From positions 1-44,170 of the forward strand of contig JAJRPN010000040.1 in NCBI GenBank assembly GCA_024280755.1: a stretch of 44,170 bases of DNA. Reading direction: 5' to 3'. Positions 33,348-42,946 of the stretch are shown in pieces. Positions within the stretch are counted from its first letter, which is position 1. Each line of letters opens with the position of its first letter. The notes beneath the pieces are model-generated. The model was not told the origin of the DNA. It was given only the letters and a program-made list of their open reading frames with translations, and made no database searches. The position numbers were made by a program, and so were the translations under genes. The DNA comes from Planctomycetota bacterium. Lineage in GTDB: Bacteria; Planctomycetota; Phycisphaerae; Phycisphaerales; UBA1924.

Positions 33348-34399
33348 GGGGTATTGGGTTTTTCAGCAATGGTCAAAGGCACAGCAATGGCGCCATATTC
33401 ATCAGATGTGATGACGGGGGCTTCGACAAGGACTCGACGATCTTTGTGATCAAAGCCGTGAGATTCCATAAGCCGCTTGAGCGATAAGGGCAAACCAAAC
33501 TCAATCGATTCTTCGTACACATCTGCGATGTGCAGCGTTGCCTTGTGGTGTTTGACCAGGTACTTGCATATATCAGATACAAGATCCTCAGGAGCCGAGG
33601 CGCCTGCGGTCAGCAAGATGCGTTCGGTGCCTTTGGGATACCACGAGGGATCGAGTTCATTGACATCATCGATCAGGTACCCAGGGATGCCGATATTGGT
33701 AGCGATCTCGGTAAGCCGAACAGAGTTCGATGAGTTCTTTGAACCGACAACAATCACCAAATCACATTCTTGCGAGATCAATCGAACCGCTGCTTGGCGG
33801 TTGGTGGTTGCGTAGCAGATGTCTTCGGTGGGTGGTTCTTTGATGGTGGGGAAGGCGGCTTTGAGTGCGGTGATAATTAAGTTGGCATCATCAACCGAGA
33901 GGGTTGTTTGGGTGAGGTAGACGAGTTTGTTGGGATCGTTGATTGTGAGGTTCGGGATGTCGGCGGGGGATTCGACGACTTGGGTTTGCTGTGGTGCTTC
34001 GCCGAAGGTTCCAACGATTTCCTGATGATCTTTGTGCCCGATGAGCAAGATCTGATAGCCTTGCTGGGCATATCTGATTGCACGAGAATGGACTTTGGTG
34101 ACGAGCGGGCAGGTCGCGTCGATGGCTTGGAGACTGCGATCTTTGGCTTGTTGGCGGATCGCGGGGGATATGCCATGCGCTGAGAAGACGACGATGTTGC
34201 CCGGTGGCACCTCGTCGAGATCATCAACGAAGACGACGCCTTGGCCGACAAAGCGATCGACGATGTGGCGATTGTGGACAATCTCGTGAAAGACATACAA
34301 AGGTTGATCGGGGAGGATATCGAGGATCTGATCCACAACATCAATCGCCATGCGGACACCCGCACAGAACCCTCTTGGATTTGCCAAAATCACTTGCAT
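33344..34399 (-). CDS. ispH: 4-hydroxy-3-methylbut-2-enyl diphosphate reductase
   Basis: IspH (LytB) is the last enzyme of the non-mevalonate isoprenoid pathway, producing isopentenyl and dimethylallyl diphosphate with a [4Fe-4S] cluster. The three cluster cysteines are in place: C12 (GFCAGV), C97 (ATCPLV) and C195 (ICYATTNRQ). Substrate-site blocks HEIVHN, FSAHGIS and GHKDHQE are also present, along with TTNRQ and GSKNSSNS. At 351 residues it is a little longer than E. coli IspH (316), mainly at the C-terminus. It opens an operon with rlmN and a membrane protein, each overlapping the next, and supplies the undecaprenyl precursor also needed by the neighbouring glycan genes. Confidence 0.96.
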   Translation of the reverse strand: MQVILANPRGFCAGVRMAIDVVDQILDILPDQPLYVFHEIVHNRHIVDRFVGQGVVFVDDLDEVPPGNIVVFSAHGISPAIRQQAKDRSLQAIDATCPLVTKVHSRAIRYAQQGYQILLIGHKDHQEIVGTFGEAPQQTQVVESPADIPNLTINDPNKLVYLTQTTLSVDDANLIITALKAAFPTIKEPPTEDICYATTNRQAAVRLISQECDLVIVVGSKNSSNSVRLTEIATNIGIPGYLIDDVNELDPSWYPKGTERILLTAGASAPEDLVSDICKYLVKHHKATLHIADVYEESIEFGLPLSLKRLMESHGFDHKDRRVLVEAPVITSDEYGAIAVPLTIAEKPNTP

Positions 34400-34540
34400 C
34401 GATTCTCTTACTCCCTGGTATATACCAATCTGAATACGATCTTAGCCCGGCTCGGTTCGCTATTGGCAGCGTGAAGGGGATGACGAGCCTAAACTCGCCT
34501 CTGGGACACGAACCGACTGATTCCTAATGAGGAAACACAA

Positions 34541-35656
34541 ATGAACAATCATGCAGCCAAGCAATCGAGTATGTTCAGACACGCTGGGATATTGATCGCA
34601 GGGGTGGCGTGTGTTATTGGCAGTGCATGTGCCGTCGAGCCTGGGATTCAAGCTCCAAACGCTACAACTGAGTCCCAGGCAGATCAGGCACTCAACGAGG
34701 TCATCGCAAAGGCTGAGAAGACCATGCGTCGATTCGGGATTGGCGAAGCACCTGCCAAGCCAGCGAATACCTTTCGATTGACAACCTACAACATCGAGAA
34801 CCTCTTTGATGATGTCGATGATCCAACACTGACGGGCAGGAACGACGACGAAGGAAACATCAAGCCTGCACACCAGAGGCTGGCGGTTGCTCGGGCGATC
34901 CATAAGCTCGATTCTGATGTGATCTGTATGCAAGAGATCGAATCGCTCGAAGCCATGCTGTGGTTTCGCGATGAGTATCTTTCGGATATGGGATACGAAT
35001 ATGTGATTTCGCTTGATGCAGGCAACTCGCGTGGGATCGAAAATGCGGTGCTTTCTCGGTTCCCGCTGACGAATCCAGAACAGTGGATCGGAAAAGAGCT
35101 CGGCGGGGTTCATCCTGAGAAATATGGTCGGAACAAGAACTATTACGCTGGCGAGCCTGTTGCCTTTCGGCGATCGCCTCTCAAGCTCGATGTTGAGATT
35201 CCGGCGACTGAGGATCGAGAAGCATGGACATTGACTCTTTTTGTAGTGCATCACAAGTCTGGGCGGTATAGCCAATACTGGCGCGAAGCCGAGGCTCGGA
35301 TGATCACAAAGCTCGCCCACGCCGTCGAAACAGAGCATGCAGGGCGTGCGGTCGTGATTTTGGGTGATTTTAACGCTCAAATCGCTGATGAGAGCGTGCA
35401 AACATATCTGAACGATGGTTTTATGGACATCTTTGCGGATCATGAAGAAGCGGCTTTAGAGATGATTACGCATGAGTCCAACCGCCGAATTGATCTGATA
35501 CTTGCCAACGACGCCGCGATCGGGTATCTTCGTGAGGATGCAGCGTTCGTATTAGGAACTGCCGCTCGTCCCAAAGGGGTCGATTGGCGATCGATGGATA
35601 CCTTTGAAGGATACGCTGCGGATCATTATCCGGTGAGTGTTGATATCGATCGGTAG
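34541..35656 (+). CDS. Secreted endonuclease/exonuclease/phosphatase (EEP) family protein
   Basis: A 371-residue exported hydrolase of the metal-dependent EEP fold. The start has GAGGAA about seven bases upstream. A hydrophobic signal runs from about 12 to 30, ending GSACA-VEP, which could be a type I cleavage site or a poor lipobox. The catalytic motifs are complete: TYNIENL (N84), CMQEIES (E132), GDFNAQ, the RRIDLIL block and ADHYPV with the closing Asp-His pair. FVVHHKSG fits the family core. The substrate may be DNA, RNA or a phosphoester; sequence alone does not tell. It lies alone between the ispH operon (divergent) and the small anchored protein downstream. Confidence 0.9.
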   Translation: MNNHAAKQSSMFRHAGILIAGVACVIGSACAVEPGIQAPNATTESQADQALNEVIAKAEKTMRRFGIGEAPAKPANTFRLTTYNIENLFDDVDDPTLTGRNDDEGNIKPAHQRLAVARAIHKLDSDVICMQEIESLEAMLWFRDEYLSDMGYEYVISLDAGNSRGIENAVLSRFPLTNPEQWIGKELGGVHPEKYGRNKNYYAGEPVAFRRSPLKLDVEIPATEDREAWTLTLFVVHHKSGRYSQYWREAEARMITKLAHAVETEHAGRAVVILGDFNAQIADESVQTYLNDGFMDIFADHEEAALEMITHESNRRIDLILANDAAIGYLREDAAFVLGTAARPKGVDWRSMDTFEGYAADHYPVSVDIDR

Positions 35657-35800
35657 ATAAAGGATTGTTTGGAAAAACCCGAGCGGAGGCTTTGGTGTGG
35701 GATACGGTGTGGGTGGCGAGTGATTACTCGGCATACACTTGAAAGATGAAAAACATGATGGGCTGCAAAGACGCAGCTCATTCGATCAGGAACCGGCTCA

Positions 35801-36172
35801 ATGGAAAATGTAAAACCTTGGCAGATTATACTCATTATCATCGCATTTGCGGTATTGGGATTTTCTGTACTCAAGTTCGGGATTGGTGGTTCTGTTGAAG
35901 GACAGATGGCCAACACGATGACACTTGTCGATGTGCAAACGGGACAACTCTACATCGCCAGTATAGGGGGCAAAAATGGAATTATGATTCCAACTCCACA
36001 TCCAGAAACGGATGAAATTGCCCTTGTGCCGGTGTATGAAGAGGATGGTGAATGGTTTCTTCGTGAACGGTACCAATCTGCTTTGAATCAGGTGACAGTT
36101 CCGCAAGACGCTATTACTGGCAGAGATAAACCACTCAAGATTTTGGATAATGATCCGATCAGGTTGAAATAA
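35801..36172 (+). CDS. Small membrane-anchored protein of unknown function
   Basis: A 123-residue protein with one N-terminal hydrophobic helix (about 8-28, IILIIIAFAVLGFSVL) and a soluble domain with short beta-like strands. AGGAA lies about eight bases upstream of the ATG. It is followed 46 bases later by a pseudopilin gene on the same strand, with which it is probably co-transcribed. I recognise no family. It may be anchored in the inner membrane with the domain outside, as a partner of the pseudopilin, but this rests only on position. Confidence 0.7.
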   Translation: MENVKPWQIILIIIAFAVLGFSVLKFGIGGSVEGQMANTMTLVDVQTGQLYIASIGGKNGIMIPTPHPETDEIALVPVYEEDGEWFLRERYQSALNQVTVPQDAITGRDKPLKILDNDPIRLK

Positions 36173-36218
36173 TACACTAACCGTCTGAGGTTGGGGATCG
36201 TTTAGAAAAGAGACCACA

Positions 36219-37280
36219 ATGCAGATTCGTCAAAGAATAGAATCAAAGAGGCGTGCCTTTACATTAATCGAGCTCCTTGTGGTGATTGCGATCATCGCAT
36301 TGCTGATTGGGATTTTGCTACCTGCGCTAGGTAGTGCCAGAGCTACAGCTCGGAAACTGAGCTGTGCTTCAACATTGCGAAGCTCAGGGCAGGGAATGTT
36401 GATGTATTCGCTTGATAATAAAGAATACTATCCAGGCCCAAACTCATCTGGTGCTGCGTTTCGAAGGAATAGGGGAGTTATAGGTGGTTTCTATGGCATG
36501 TCAGGAAACACTTCTTCTACAACCCCTGTATCAGTTTGGGATTGGATTAGTCCAACCCTTGGTGACTCGCTCGGATTTTCAGTCAACCGGGCAGCTAGGA
36601 CTGCACAAATCTTCAATGATTTTGGTTGCCAAGAAGCAAGGTTAACAGTAGATCTCTTGCACGGTGGGTGGATCGATAGCCCTGATTTCCAAAGAGAGCT
36701 TCAAGAAGGTAGAAGCTTTAATCAGATTAGCTATTTGACACCTGCATCGTTTCATCATTATTCGAATATTTATGGAGATGAAGGGCCGCCAATTTTTGCT
36801 GGGCAGCCGTTGCGATACTACACCGCACACCGTAACTCTTTGGTTACACCAAGGTCGTTCCGGCCACAAACGACACGAGTGGGAACTCAACTTTCAAATA
36901 AGATATTTGCAGCTGACGGGACCCGATATTTGGATGAAGATCGAGGGAGCATCATTCTTGATTTCGATGTTTCACCAGTTACACGATGGTTTAGTTCGTT
37001 CGGTTCGAGTGGTCCTACATTCAATGATTCGCGGGCGTATGGGCGTGGGGTTATCAGCGGCACAGATCTAAATGTTGAACTTTCAGTTCGACATGCAGAA
37101 TCTATCAACGCCCTTTACTTTGATGGGCATGTTGCGAGCATGGATAAGAATGAAATGTGGACTGATCCAAACCCTTGGTTCCCAACAGGCACAATTTATA
37201 CCGATGAGGAGTCAACACCTGAATCTGCTGTCTTCATGGAAGAGCAGCAAGGCAACCGTGCGGAAGCCAAGATCCATTAA
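36219..37280 (+). CDS. Prepilin-type protein of the H-X9-DG (DUF1559-like) kind
   Basis: A 353-residue exported protein with a prepilin leader ending KRRA, then [21 protein letters not shown], the processing site with Glu at position 5. The tail has [23 protein letters not shown]; a His, about nine residues, then DG is the diagnostic motif of these planctomycete-type pseudopilins. The middle is unique. The codon use (AGA, AGG, TTA, ATA) and lower GC differ from most neighbours. The 12-codon leader is followed by a hydrophobic segment of about 22 residues. It ends 56 bases before a strong terminator. It may be assembled into a pseudopilus or stay anchored in the inner membrane; the function is unknown. 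Confidence 0.88.
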   Translation: MQIRQRIESKRRAFTLIELLVVIAIIALLIGILLPALGSARATARKLSCASTLRSSGQGMLMYSLDNKEYYPGPNSSGAAFRRNRGVIGGFYGMSGNTSSTTPVSVWDWISPTLGDSLGFSVNRAARTAQIFNDFGCQEARLTVDLLHGGWIDSPDFQRELQEGRSFNQISYLTPASFHHYSNIYGDEGPPIFAGQPLRYYTAHRNSLVTPRSFRPQTTRVGTQLSNKIFAADGTRYLDEDRGSIILDFDVSPVTRWFSSFGSSGPTFNDSRAYGRGVISGTDLNVELSVRHAESINALYFDGHVASMDKNEMWTDPNPWFPTGTIYTDEESTPESAVFMEEQQGNRAEAKIH

Positions 37281-37653
37281 GTTGGTGGCTGTGATCTGAC
37301 CACATTCGTGTGAATCTCAACTGACAATTGACCTGAAACCCCCGCTTTGAGTGGGGGTTTCTTTGTGTATAGATTTATGGCGGTGTGAATAAAATATGGT
37401 GTGTGTCCGAAAAAACAGCGTATGCAGTCTCGCCAGACGGCCCAGACTGCCCAGATTGACATTGCGGGACCAGAAAATATAAAAATAGATGGCAATTTTG
37501 GAAAAAGTGGCCTTGGACTGGGCGGAAAGCTGTATACTGACTCTCAGAGTTTGATGCAGATGCTCTGGGGTTACCTTCAGGCTGCATTGAGAGAGTTCGT
37601 AATCAAAGAAACTGGTTCGAGAGATCAGTTTTCATTTTGAGGGAGAGACAGTA
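37281..37653. other. Intergenic region with a terminator and the promoter of the PEP-CTERM-like gene
   Basis: This 373-base stretch holds the terminator of the pseudopilin gene (37336-37365) and, towards 37653, a spacer likely to carry the promoter and GGGAGAG ribosome-binding site of the next gene. Frames across it lack a credible start and composition, and no RNA gene was recognised. Confidence 0.55.
37336..37365 (+). terminator. Rho-independent terminator of the pseudopilin gene
   Basis: AAACCCCC at 37336-37343 pairs with GGGGGTTT at 37353-37360, with CT/AG extending the stem inside, followed by TTTCTTTG. The loop is tight. Confidence 0.9.
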
Positions 37654-38397
37654 ATGAATAAAGCACTCGCAATCGTTATGATCGCCGGAATCGCAGGGGC
37701 TGCTCAGGCAGGTGGCTTGGTCATCGCTTCCACCAGCTTCGAGAACGCCTTTGTTGGCGATCGTTATGTAGATACTGGTGATGCAAGCGTGGATCACGAC
37801 CTGATCAACAACGCTGGGCAGTCTGTTGTAGACTTTGCTGATGATGGTGTTGAAATCGGTTTCGACTCACAGTACTTCAACTCACGCAACGGCGTTGGTC
37901 TGACTGATGGTGACTTTGTTGGTGCAACCGACTTCACCGGCACAGTTGGCGCGTTCACCGATGGTGTTCAGGGTTTCCAGATGTCAGATGCTGACGGTAC
38001 CATGCGTACCAGCTTCGACACTGTGACTTCGCCTTTGGGTCTCCCAAACAGCCGCGTTGAGTTTGAATGGTCACTCTGCATGGACTACTATGTTCAGACG
38101 ACTGGCTGGGAGTCAGACGACCGGATTCGCATCTGGGTTGTCGCAGACGGCACCGAAATCGACATCCTCAATACTTCTGGTTCAGACATCAATGATCTCG
38201 GAATCGAAGGCAGCTGGATCACAGCAGATCTCAACTTGACTGGCTTCAGCGATGTAACTCTTCATGTTGAGCTCGAGTCCAACTCAGGCAACGAAGCAAT
38301 CTACCTTGACAACATCGTGTTCAAGACTGTTCCAACTCCTGGTTCACTCGCATTGCTCGGCCTTGGTGGCTTGGCTGCAACACGCCGTCGTCGCTAA
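37654..38397 (+). CDS. Secreted protein with a PEP-CTERM-like C-terminal sorting tail
   Basis: A 247-residue exported protein. The signal peptide (MNKALAIVMIAGIAGAAQAG) is cleaved near AQA-G. The body is beta-rich, Asp/Gly/Thr-rich and compatible with a jelly-roll or concanavalin-like domain; D-N-I-V-F-K near the end is typical of such folds. The tail, about 22 residues, reads V-P-T-P-G, then a hydrophobic stretch SLALLGLGGLAA, then T-RRRR: a variant of the PEP-CTERM signal (usually V-P-E-P) recognised by exosortase-type enzymes. No exosortase is in the window. GGGAGAG precedes the ATG, and a terminator follows at 38442. Confidence 0.88.
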   Translation: MNKALAIVMIAGIAGAAQAGGLVIASTSFENAFVGDRYVDTGDASVDHDLINNAGQSVVDFADDGVEIGFDSQYFNSRNGVGLTDGDFVGATDFTGTVGAFTDGVQGFQMSDADGTMRTSFDTVTSPLGLPNSRVEFEWSLCMDYYVQTTGWESDDRIRIWVVADGTEIDILNTSGSDINDLGIEGSWITADLNLTGFSDVTLHVELESNSGNEAIYLDNIVFKTVPTPGSLALLGLGGLAATRRRR

Positions 38398-38441
38398 TCT
38401 GATCTTCGTCGAAGATTGATCGAAGACAAAACTGTTTCTCT

Positions 38442-38475
38442 AACCCGCTGCCTCTCAAGGGCAGCGGGTTTTTTC
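38442..38475 (+). terminator. Rho-independent terminator of the PEP-CTERM-like gene
   Basis: AACCCGCTGCC at 38442-38452 pairs with GGCAGCGGGTT at 38460-38470 around a seven-base loop, followed by a run of T ending at 38474. Confidence 0.93.
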
Positions 38476-38524
38476 TGCGCTATCCTCTTTCTACATATTT
38501 TACCTCAAAAAGGCGGAGAGAACA

Positions 38525-39952
38525 ATGAGCACGCAAGACGCGATGAGTTGGCTTGAGAAGAATGAAACAGGATCGATCGATCGGCTGATGGAATGGCTTG
38601 CGATTCCATCGGTGGGGACAGATCCTGCGCACGATGGGGACACTGCAAAGGCGGGGCAATGGGCTGCGGATCATCTTCAGGCATCTGGGTTTGATGTCGA
38701 GATGTGTGAGACGGGGACTGCGGATTCGCCTGGGCATCCGATCGTGATGGCGAGTTGTGCGGGGAGCGATGACTATACGGGCCCGCATATTTTGTTCTAT
38801 GGACATTATGATGTTCAGCCTGCGGATCCGATCGAGCTTTGGGAGTCTGATCCGTTTGTGCCAATTTTGAAACCGGCAGAGGGCGAGATTGGTGAGCGGA
38901 TTGTGGCACGCGGTGCGTGTGATGATAAGGGGCAGGTGATGATGTTCCTCGAAGCGATGCGAGCGTGGTATGAGACATCTGGTGCTGCGGGTGGGGGCGT
39001 GAAGTTCACGGTGATGCTCGAAGGTGAAGAAGAATCTGGCTCGGTGAATCTTGAGCGGTTTGTCGAGGACAACGCGGATCGGCTTGGGAAAACAGATGTT
39101 TGTTTGATCTCTGACACGGGGATGCTCGGTAGGGGCAAGCCTGCGATTACTTATGGCGTGCGCGGATTGGCGTATACAGAGATCACACTCACTGGCCCGG
39201 ATCAAGACTTGCACTCTGGGCTTTGGGGAGGCAAGGTGCCCAACCCGATCAACGAACTCGTTAAGGTTCTTGAGGAACTTTGGGATGACGATCGGTGTGT
39301 GACGATCCCGGGTTTTTACGATGGGGTTCGTGAGCTTACTGATGGCGAGCGCGAGGCCTGGCGTGGGCTCGGGGTCGATGAGGTAGCTGCACTTAAGGGC
39401 ATCGGGTTGAGACCTGAGGCGAGTGTTGGAGAAAAGGGATTCTCATTCATAGAACGCGAATGGGCACGACCAACAGCTGATATCAATGGTATCATCGGTG
39501 GATATACCGGGCCGGGCGCGAAGACAGTGATTCCGTCGAAAGCGAGTGCGAAGGTATCATTTCGGCTTGTGGATGATCAGGACTCGGCGACAATCACCAA
39601 GGCGTTCTTTGCATGGCTCGAAGAGCGAACGCCTGCGGGGTGTTCGTGGTCGTTTGAGGATCATGGTGGTGGTGCGCCAGCGACCTGTGCGACGGAGTCG
39701 GCTCCATTGCGGGCAGCAGCCAAAGCGATTGAGCAGGCGTGCGGCCAGCAGGCAGCGATGATTAAATCTGGTGGTTCGATCCCTGTAGCGGGATTGCTCA
39801 AGGATAGCCTTGGGCTCGAGACCATTTTTATGGGCTTTGGTCTTGAGGATGATCGGGTGCATTCGCCCAATGAGAAGTTCGAGCTCGATTGTTTTCGGAT
39901 GGGTGCGCGATCGCATGTGGCGTTGATTGAGCAGTTGAAGCTGTTGGGTTAG
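38525..39952 (+). CDS. M20-family dipeptidase/amidohydrolase
   Basis: A two-zinc cytoplasmic metallopeptidase of 475 residues, close to the carnosinase-like branch of M20. The ligands are visible in order: FYGHYDVQP (His and Asp), RGACDDKGQ (bridging Asp), LEGEEESGS (catalytic Glu pair), ISDTGM (Asp) and VHSPNE (His). The lid (dimerisation) domain is inserted between them, with DLHSGLWGGKVPNP. GGAGAG lies about four bases before the ATG. It may cleave dipeptides or deacylate amino acids; the family has mixed substrates. No partner gene is adjacent; it runs convergent with the small membrane protein at 39949, sharing stop-codon bases. Confidence 0.93.
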   Translation: MSTQDAMSWLEKNETGSIDRLMEWLAIPSVGTDPAHDGDTAKAGQWAADHLQASGFDVEMCETGTADSPGHPIVMASCAGSDDYTGPHILFYGHYDVQPADPIELWESDPFVPILKPAEGEIGERIVARGACDDKGQVMMFLEAMRAWYETSGAAGGGVKFTVMLEGEEESGSVNLERFVEDNADRLGKTDVCLISDTGMLGRGKPAITYGVRGLAYTEITLTGPDQDLHSGLWGGKVPNPINELVKVLEELWDDDRCVTIPGFYDGVRELTDGEREAWRGLGVDEVAALKGIGLRPEASVGEKGFSFIEREWARPTADINGIIGGYTGPGAKTVIPSKASAKVSFRLVDDQDSATITKAFFAWLEERTPAGCSWSFEDHGGGAPATCATESAPLRAAAKAIEQACGQQAAMIKSGGSIPVAGLLKDSLGLETIFMGFGLEDDRVHSPNEKFELDCFRMGARSHVALIEQLKLLG

Positions 39953-40290
39953 GCGGCTGCGGCTACTGGAGCATTTGATTCGAGTGGCAATGATTGCGCG
40001 TTGGCGATCGGTGGAGATTCCAGCGATTCGTCTGGGAGTTCTTGAGCCATTTGAGCGAAGGGTTCTTGGGTTGGTTGAACAGGTGCTTGGGTTTCTTCTT
40101 CTGGGATCTGTGCGTTGAGCCTTGCGAGGTACATGGCATGCTGGAAATGCAGTTCTTTGACACGATTGCGAAGGTCGTGAAGCTGGGTTTCGTGCCCGAT
40201 GATGTTTGAGAACACGCTGAGCATGGCCAATGCGGTGATGGCTCCGGTGAAGAGCAGAACGATGAGCATGCCTGTGGTCAGAGTGGTCAT
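39949..40290 (-). CDS. Small membrane-anchored protein with a coiled-coil stretch
   Basis: A 113-residue protein with a hydrophobic N-terminal helix (about 4-30, ending SVFSNIIG), then a charged heptad-like helix (ETQLHDLRNRVKELHFQHAMYLARL) and a Glu/Pro/Ala-rich, disordered-looking end. It overlaps the M20 gene tail-to-tail by four bases (the stop bases are shared). There is no clear ribosome-binding site upstream, which lowers certainty; the hydrophobic-then-coil order is nonetheless what a real single-pass protein shows. It may interact with a partner through the coil. No family was recognised. Confidence 0.65.
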   Translation of the reverse strand: MTTLTTGMLIVLLFTGAITALAMLSVFSNIIGHETQLHDLRNRVKELHFQHAMYLARLNAQIPEEETQAPVQPTQEPFAQMAQELPDESLESPPIANAQSLPLESNAPVAAAA

Positions 40291-40423
40291 GGCAGATTGA
40301 TCGGCTTCTTATATAAGAATCTTTCGGACGATGCACCAGAAGAGGCTAATGGCAGTAGAATAGATGAAGATTCTGCCCGTATTGCATACTTTGCCGGGCC
40401 CAAAGCAGGAGGCGTGAAGAATC

Positions 40424-42928
40424 GTGCCAAATCAGTCTCGATCCGTGATAACACCCATCTTGAGCATTGTGTTCTTGATTCTGGGTTTTTTTGTCTCTTG
40501 TGCCTTCGCACAAGGTGATGGTAATGCGCAAGGCGAGGTGCAGCTTGGGGTGGCGAGCTTTGGGGTTGGAGGCACGGCGCGGGAAGGGGGCTGGACGGGG
40601 ATTCATGTCCAGCTTCAGGATCTTGGCTCTTCGGGGCGTGATATTGTTCTTCGGATTTCGATCCGTGATAGTGATGGTGATGAGACGCAGTATGACCGTG
40701 TGGTGACTGCGAACCCTGGGATGCCTCAGAGTTTTTGGTTGTATTGTTGGCTTCCTTATCGTGCTGCAAATCTTGAGTATGAACTCAAGGCGTATGAAGC
40801 GATTGATTCTGGTAATGACGATGTCGGGCAGTTTGGTTTTCAAGTTGGCAAACTGCTTGGCACTTTCCCGATTTACAATCCTCGGATCGAAGCGTCCACC
40901 GTTGCGATTGTGGGGATCGTGGGGACGCATAAGCTGAGTTTAGATCAGTATGGATTCACAACTGGCGGCAGACTCTCTATGCCTTTCGGGCATGAGTTGA
41001 TTCGGACATCATCGCAGTTGCGCGTTGAGAACTTGCCTGATCGTTGGCAGGGGCTTTTGAGTTTGGATACATTGGTTTGGTCTGGTGCCAGCACCGCTGC
41101 GACGACTCCTGGGAGGCTTTCGCCGGAGAAGGCTCGGGCGATTCGGACATGGGTCGAGCGTGGTGGGCATTTGGTGATTGTGATGCCAACGACTGGGGAT
41201 CCTTGGTATTTGGGATCGCACCCGTTGCGATCGCTGCTGCCAGAGATCACAATGCCAAGGCGTGAAGAAGGCGTAGATCTTGAGGAGTATCGATCGTTGC
41301 TGACGGAATCGGCAAGGATTCCGCTGCCTAAGAATGCGGTGGTGCATACCTTTGAGCCTCTGGCTGATCAGGCGTATTCTTTGGCGATTCCGGTTTTGAA
41401 TGGTGTTGATGGACAGTGTGTTGCGATCCGTCGGCTCGTTGGTTCTGGGATGGTGACGGTGGTGGGGTTGCCTTTGAATCATGGGCAGCTTCGCCGGGTT
41501 GGATTGCCCGAGCCTGAAGCGTTTTGGCATCGAGTCTTGGGTTTGCGTGGCGATATTCTTCGCCCGGATCAGATGGACGATCAGCAGAAGTCTGATGCGG
41601 GGAACCGGATTGGTTTGGTGTTTGATGACAACCTTGGCGGAGCGATCGCAAAGTCTGGGCGCGCGGTGCAGGGTGTGTTCTTTGGGATTGTCGTGTTTGT
41701 TCTCTATTGGATTGTTGCTGGGCCGGGCGGCTTTGCATTGCTTCGTGCTCGGAAAAAGAAGGAGCATGCCTGGGTTGCGTTCGTCGCAGCGACAGGAATC
41801 TTTACAGCGATCGCATGGGTAGGCGCAACATCGATGCGTCCAAAGTCGACGAATATATCGCACCTGAGTTTGCTCGAGCAGGTGCATGGGCAGGATACTC
41901 AGCGGGTGCGTTCTTGGATGAGTGCGATGTTGCCTAGTTATGGATCTGCGGTTGTGTCGTTACGAGATCCTGATCGCTCGAATGAGTTCCTGGTGAACGA
42001 TTCGACAAACTTGCTCTCGCCTTGGGCTTCTCCAGATTCATTTGGAACGCTTACGCAAGGGTTCCCGGATAACTCTGGGTATCGGGTGGAGTCGAAAGAT
42101 CCGAGTGCGATTCGTGTGCCGACGCGTGCGACGGTAAAATCTTTTCTGTCAGAATGGTCTGGACCTGCGAGGTGGTCGATGCCTGCGCCGATCGGCGAGG
42201 CGGGGTTGCTTGAGGAGCCCAAGCTAACGCTTGATGGTACGGTGGTGCGTGGTCAGTTGATGCATGATCTGCCGGGATCATTGATCAACATGAAGGTGTT
42301 TGTGATTACCGGGCAGAAACCGATTTTGCGGGTTGGTGAATCGATCGGACGAAAAATGACAGCTCGGGCGTCGGTCTATTCGACCAGTATCGAATGGGAG
42401 CCGGGGCAGATATTGAATCTGGAAGAGATCACGCTCCCGAAAGCAAATGAGAAGCAGAACCGCCGCCAGCTCGATTATTTTACAAAGGCGGTGAAGTTTG
42501 GGGTTGATCAATCTGCGATTAGTACGAGCCAGGGGAAGCTGGTCGATCGGTTGATCGCAGCGCGGTTTATATCGCAGCTTGAGCCGCCGAGATATGGGGT
42601 TGAGAATGATCCTGTTGGGCATCGGCTTGCGGTTCGACGAATGCTTCATGGGTGGGATCTTGGGCGTTGGTTTACACAGCCAACGCTGATCATCACGGGT
42701 GTTGTGGATGTCGATGCAGACGATGCAAACGCTGATGGCATGCCGACGCCGATGTGGATTAATGGCAAAGAGGTGCCGGCGTCTGGTAAGACGATCGTGA
42801 CTTGGATCTATCCGTTTGAAGCGAAGCCCCCTTCGTTTATGGGAGTGACCAAGCCAAAGCCCAAGCCGACGCAGAGCAAACCAACGCAAGATAAGCCGAC
42901 AGAGCAAACGCCATCAGTTGGTGACTAA
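40424..42928 (+). CDS. Large exported membrane protein with a glutamine-amidotransferase-like domain (DUF4350-like type)
   Basis: An 834-residue protein from the GTG at 40424; GGAGG lies about 11 bases upstream. An N-terminal signal ends near SCAFA-QGD. A beta-rich domain is followed by a region around SLDTLVWSGASTAA...KARAIRTWVERGGHLVIVMP, which resembles the amidotransferase-like fold of proteins such as GldG and DUF4350. Two membrane segments follow at about 410-440 and 445-470 (VFFGIVVFVLYWIVAGPG; VAFVAATGIFTAIAWVGA). The C-terminal third is a beta-rich domain ending in a Lys/Pro/Gln tail. Eighteen bases separate it from the ABC ATPase gene, so the two are likely a transport unit. Confidence 0.75.
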   Translation: MPNQSRSVITPILSIVFLILGFFVSCAFAQGDGNAQGEVQLGVASFGVGGTAREGGWTGIHVQLQDLGSSGRDIVLRISIRDSDGDETQYDRVVTANPGMPQSFWLYCWLPYRAANLEYELKAYEAIDSGNDDVGQFGFQVGKLLGTFPIYNPRIEASTVAIVGIVGTHKLSLDQYGFTTGGRLSMPFGHELIRTSSQLRVENLPDRWQGLLSLDTLVWSGASTAATTPGRLSPEKARAIRTWVERGGHLVIVMPTTGDPWYLGSHPLRSLLPEITMPRREEGVDLEEYRSLLTESARIPLPKNAVVHTFEPLADQAYSLAIPVLNGVDGQCVAIRRLVGSGMVTVVGLPLNHGQLRRVGLPEPEAFWHRVLGLRGDILRPDQMDDQQKSDAGNRIGLVFDDNLGGAIAKSGRAVQGVFFGIVVFVLYWIVAGPGGFALLRARKKKEHAWVAFVAATGIFTAIAWVGATSMRPKSTNISHLSLLEQVHGQDTQRVRSWMSAMLPSYGSAVVSLRDPDRSNEFLVNDSTNLLSPWASPDSFGTLTQGFPDNSGYRVESKDPSAIRVPTRATVKSFLSEWSGPARWSMPAPIGEAGLLEEPKLTLDGTVVRGQLMHDLPGSLINMKVFVITGQKPILRVGESIGRKMTARASVYSTSIEWEPGQILNLEEITLPKANEKQNRRQLDYFTKAVKFGVDQSAISTSQGKLVDRLIAARFISQLEPPRYGVENDPVGHRLAVRRMLHGWDLGRWFTQPTLIITGVVDVDADDANADGMPTPMWINGKEVPASGKTIVTWIYPFEAKPPSFMGVTKPKPKPTQSKPTQDKPTEQTPSVGD

Positions 42929-42946
42929 TATAGAAATGAGTGATTC

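Noticed and set aside
39557..40336. 259-residue minus-strand frame over the M20 peptidase
   Set aside because: Its composition is Arg/His-rich and shadow-like, it overlaps the clear M20 gene and the small membrane protein, and it has no ribosome-binding site.
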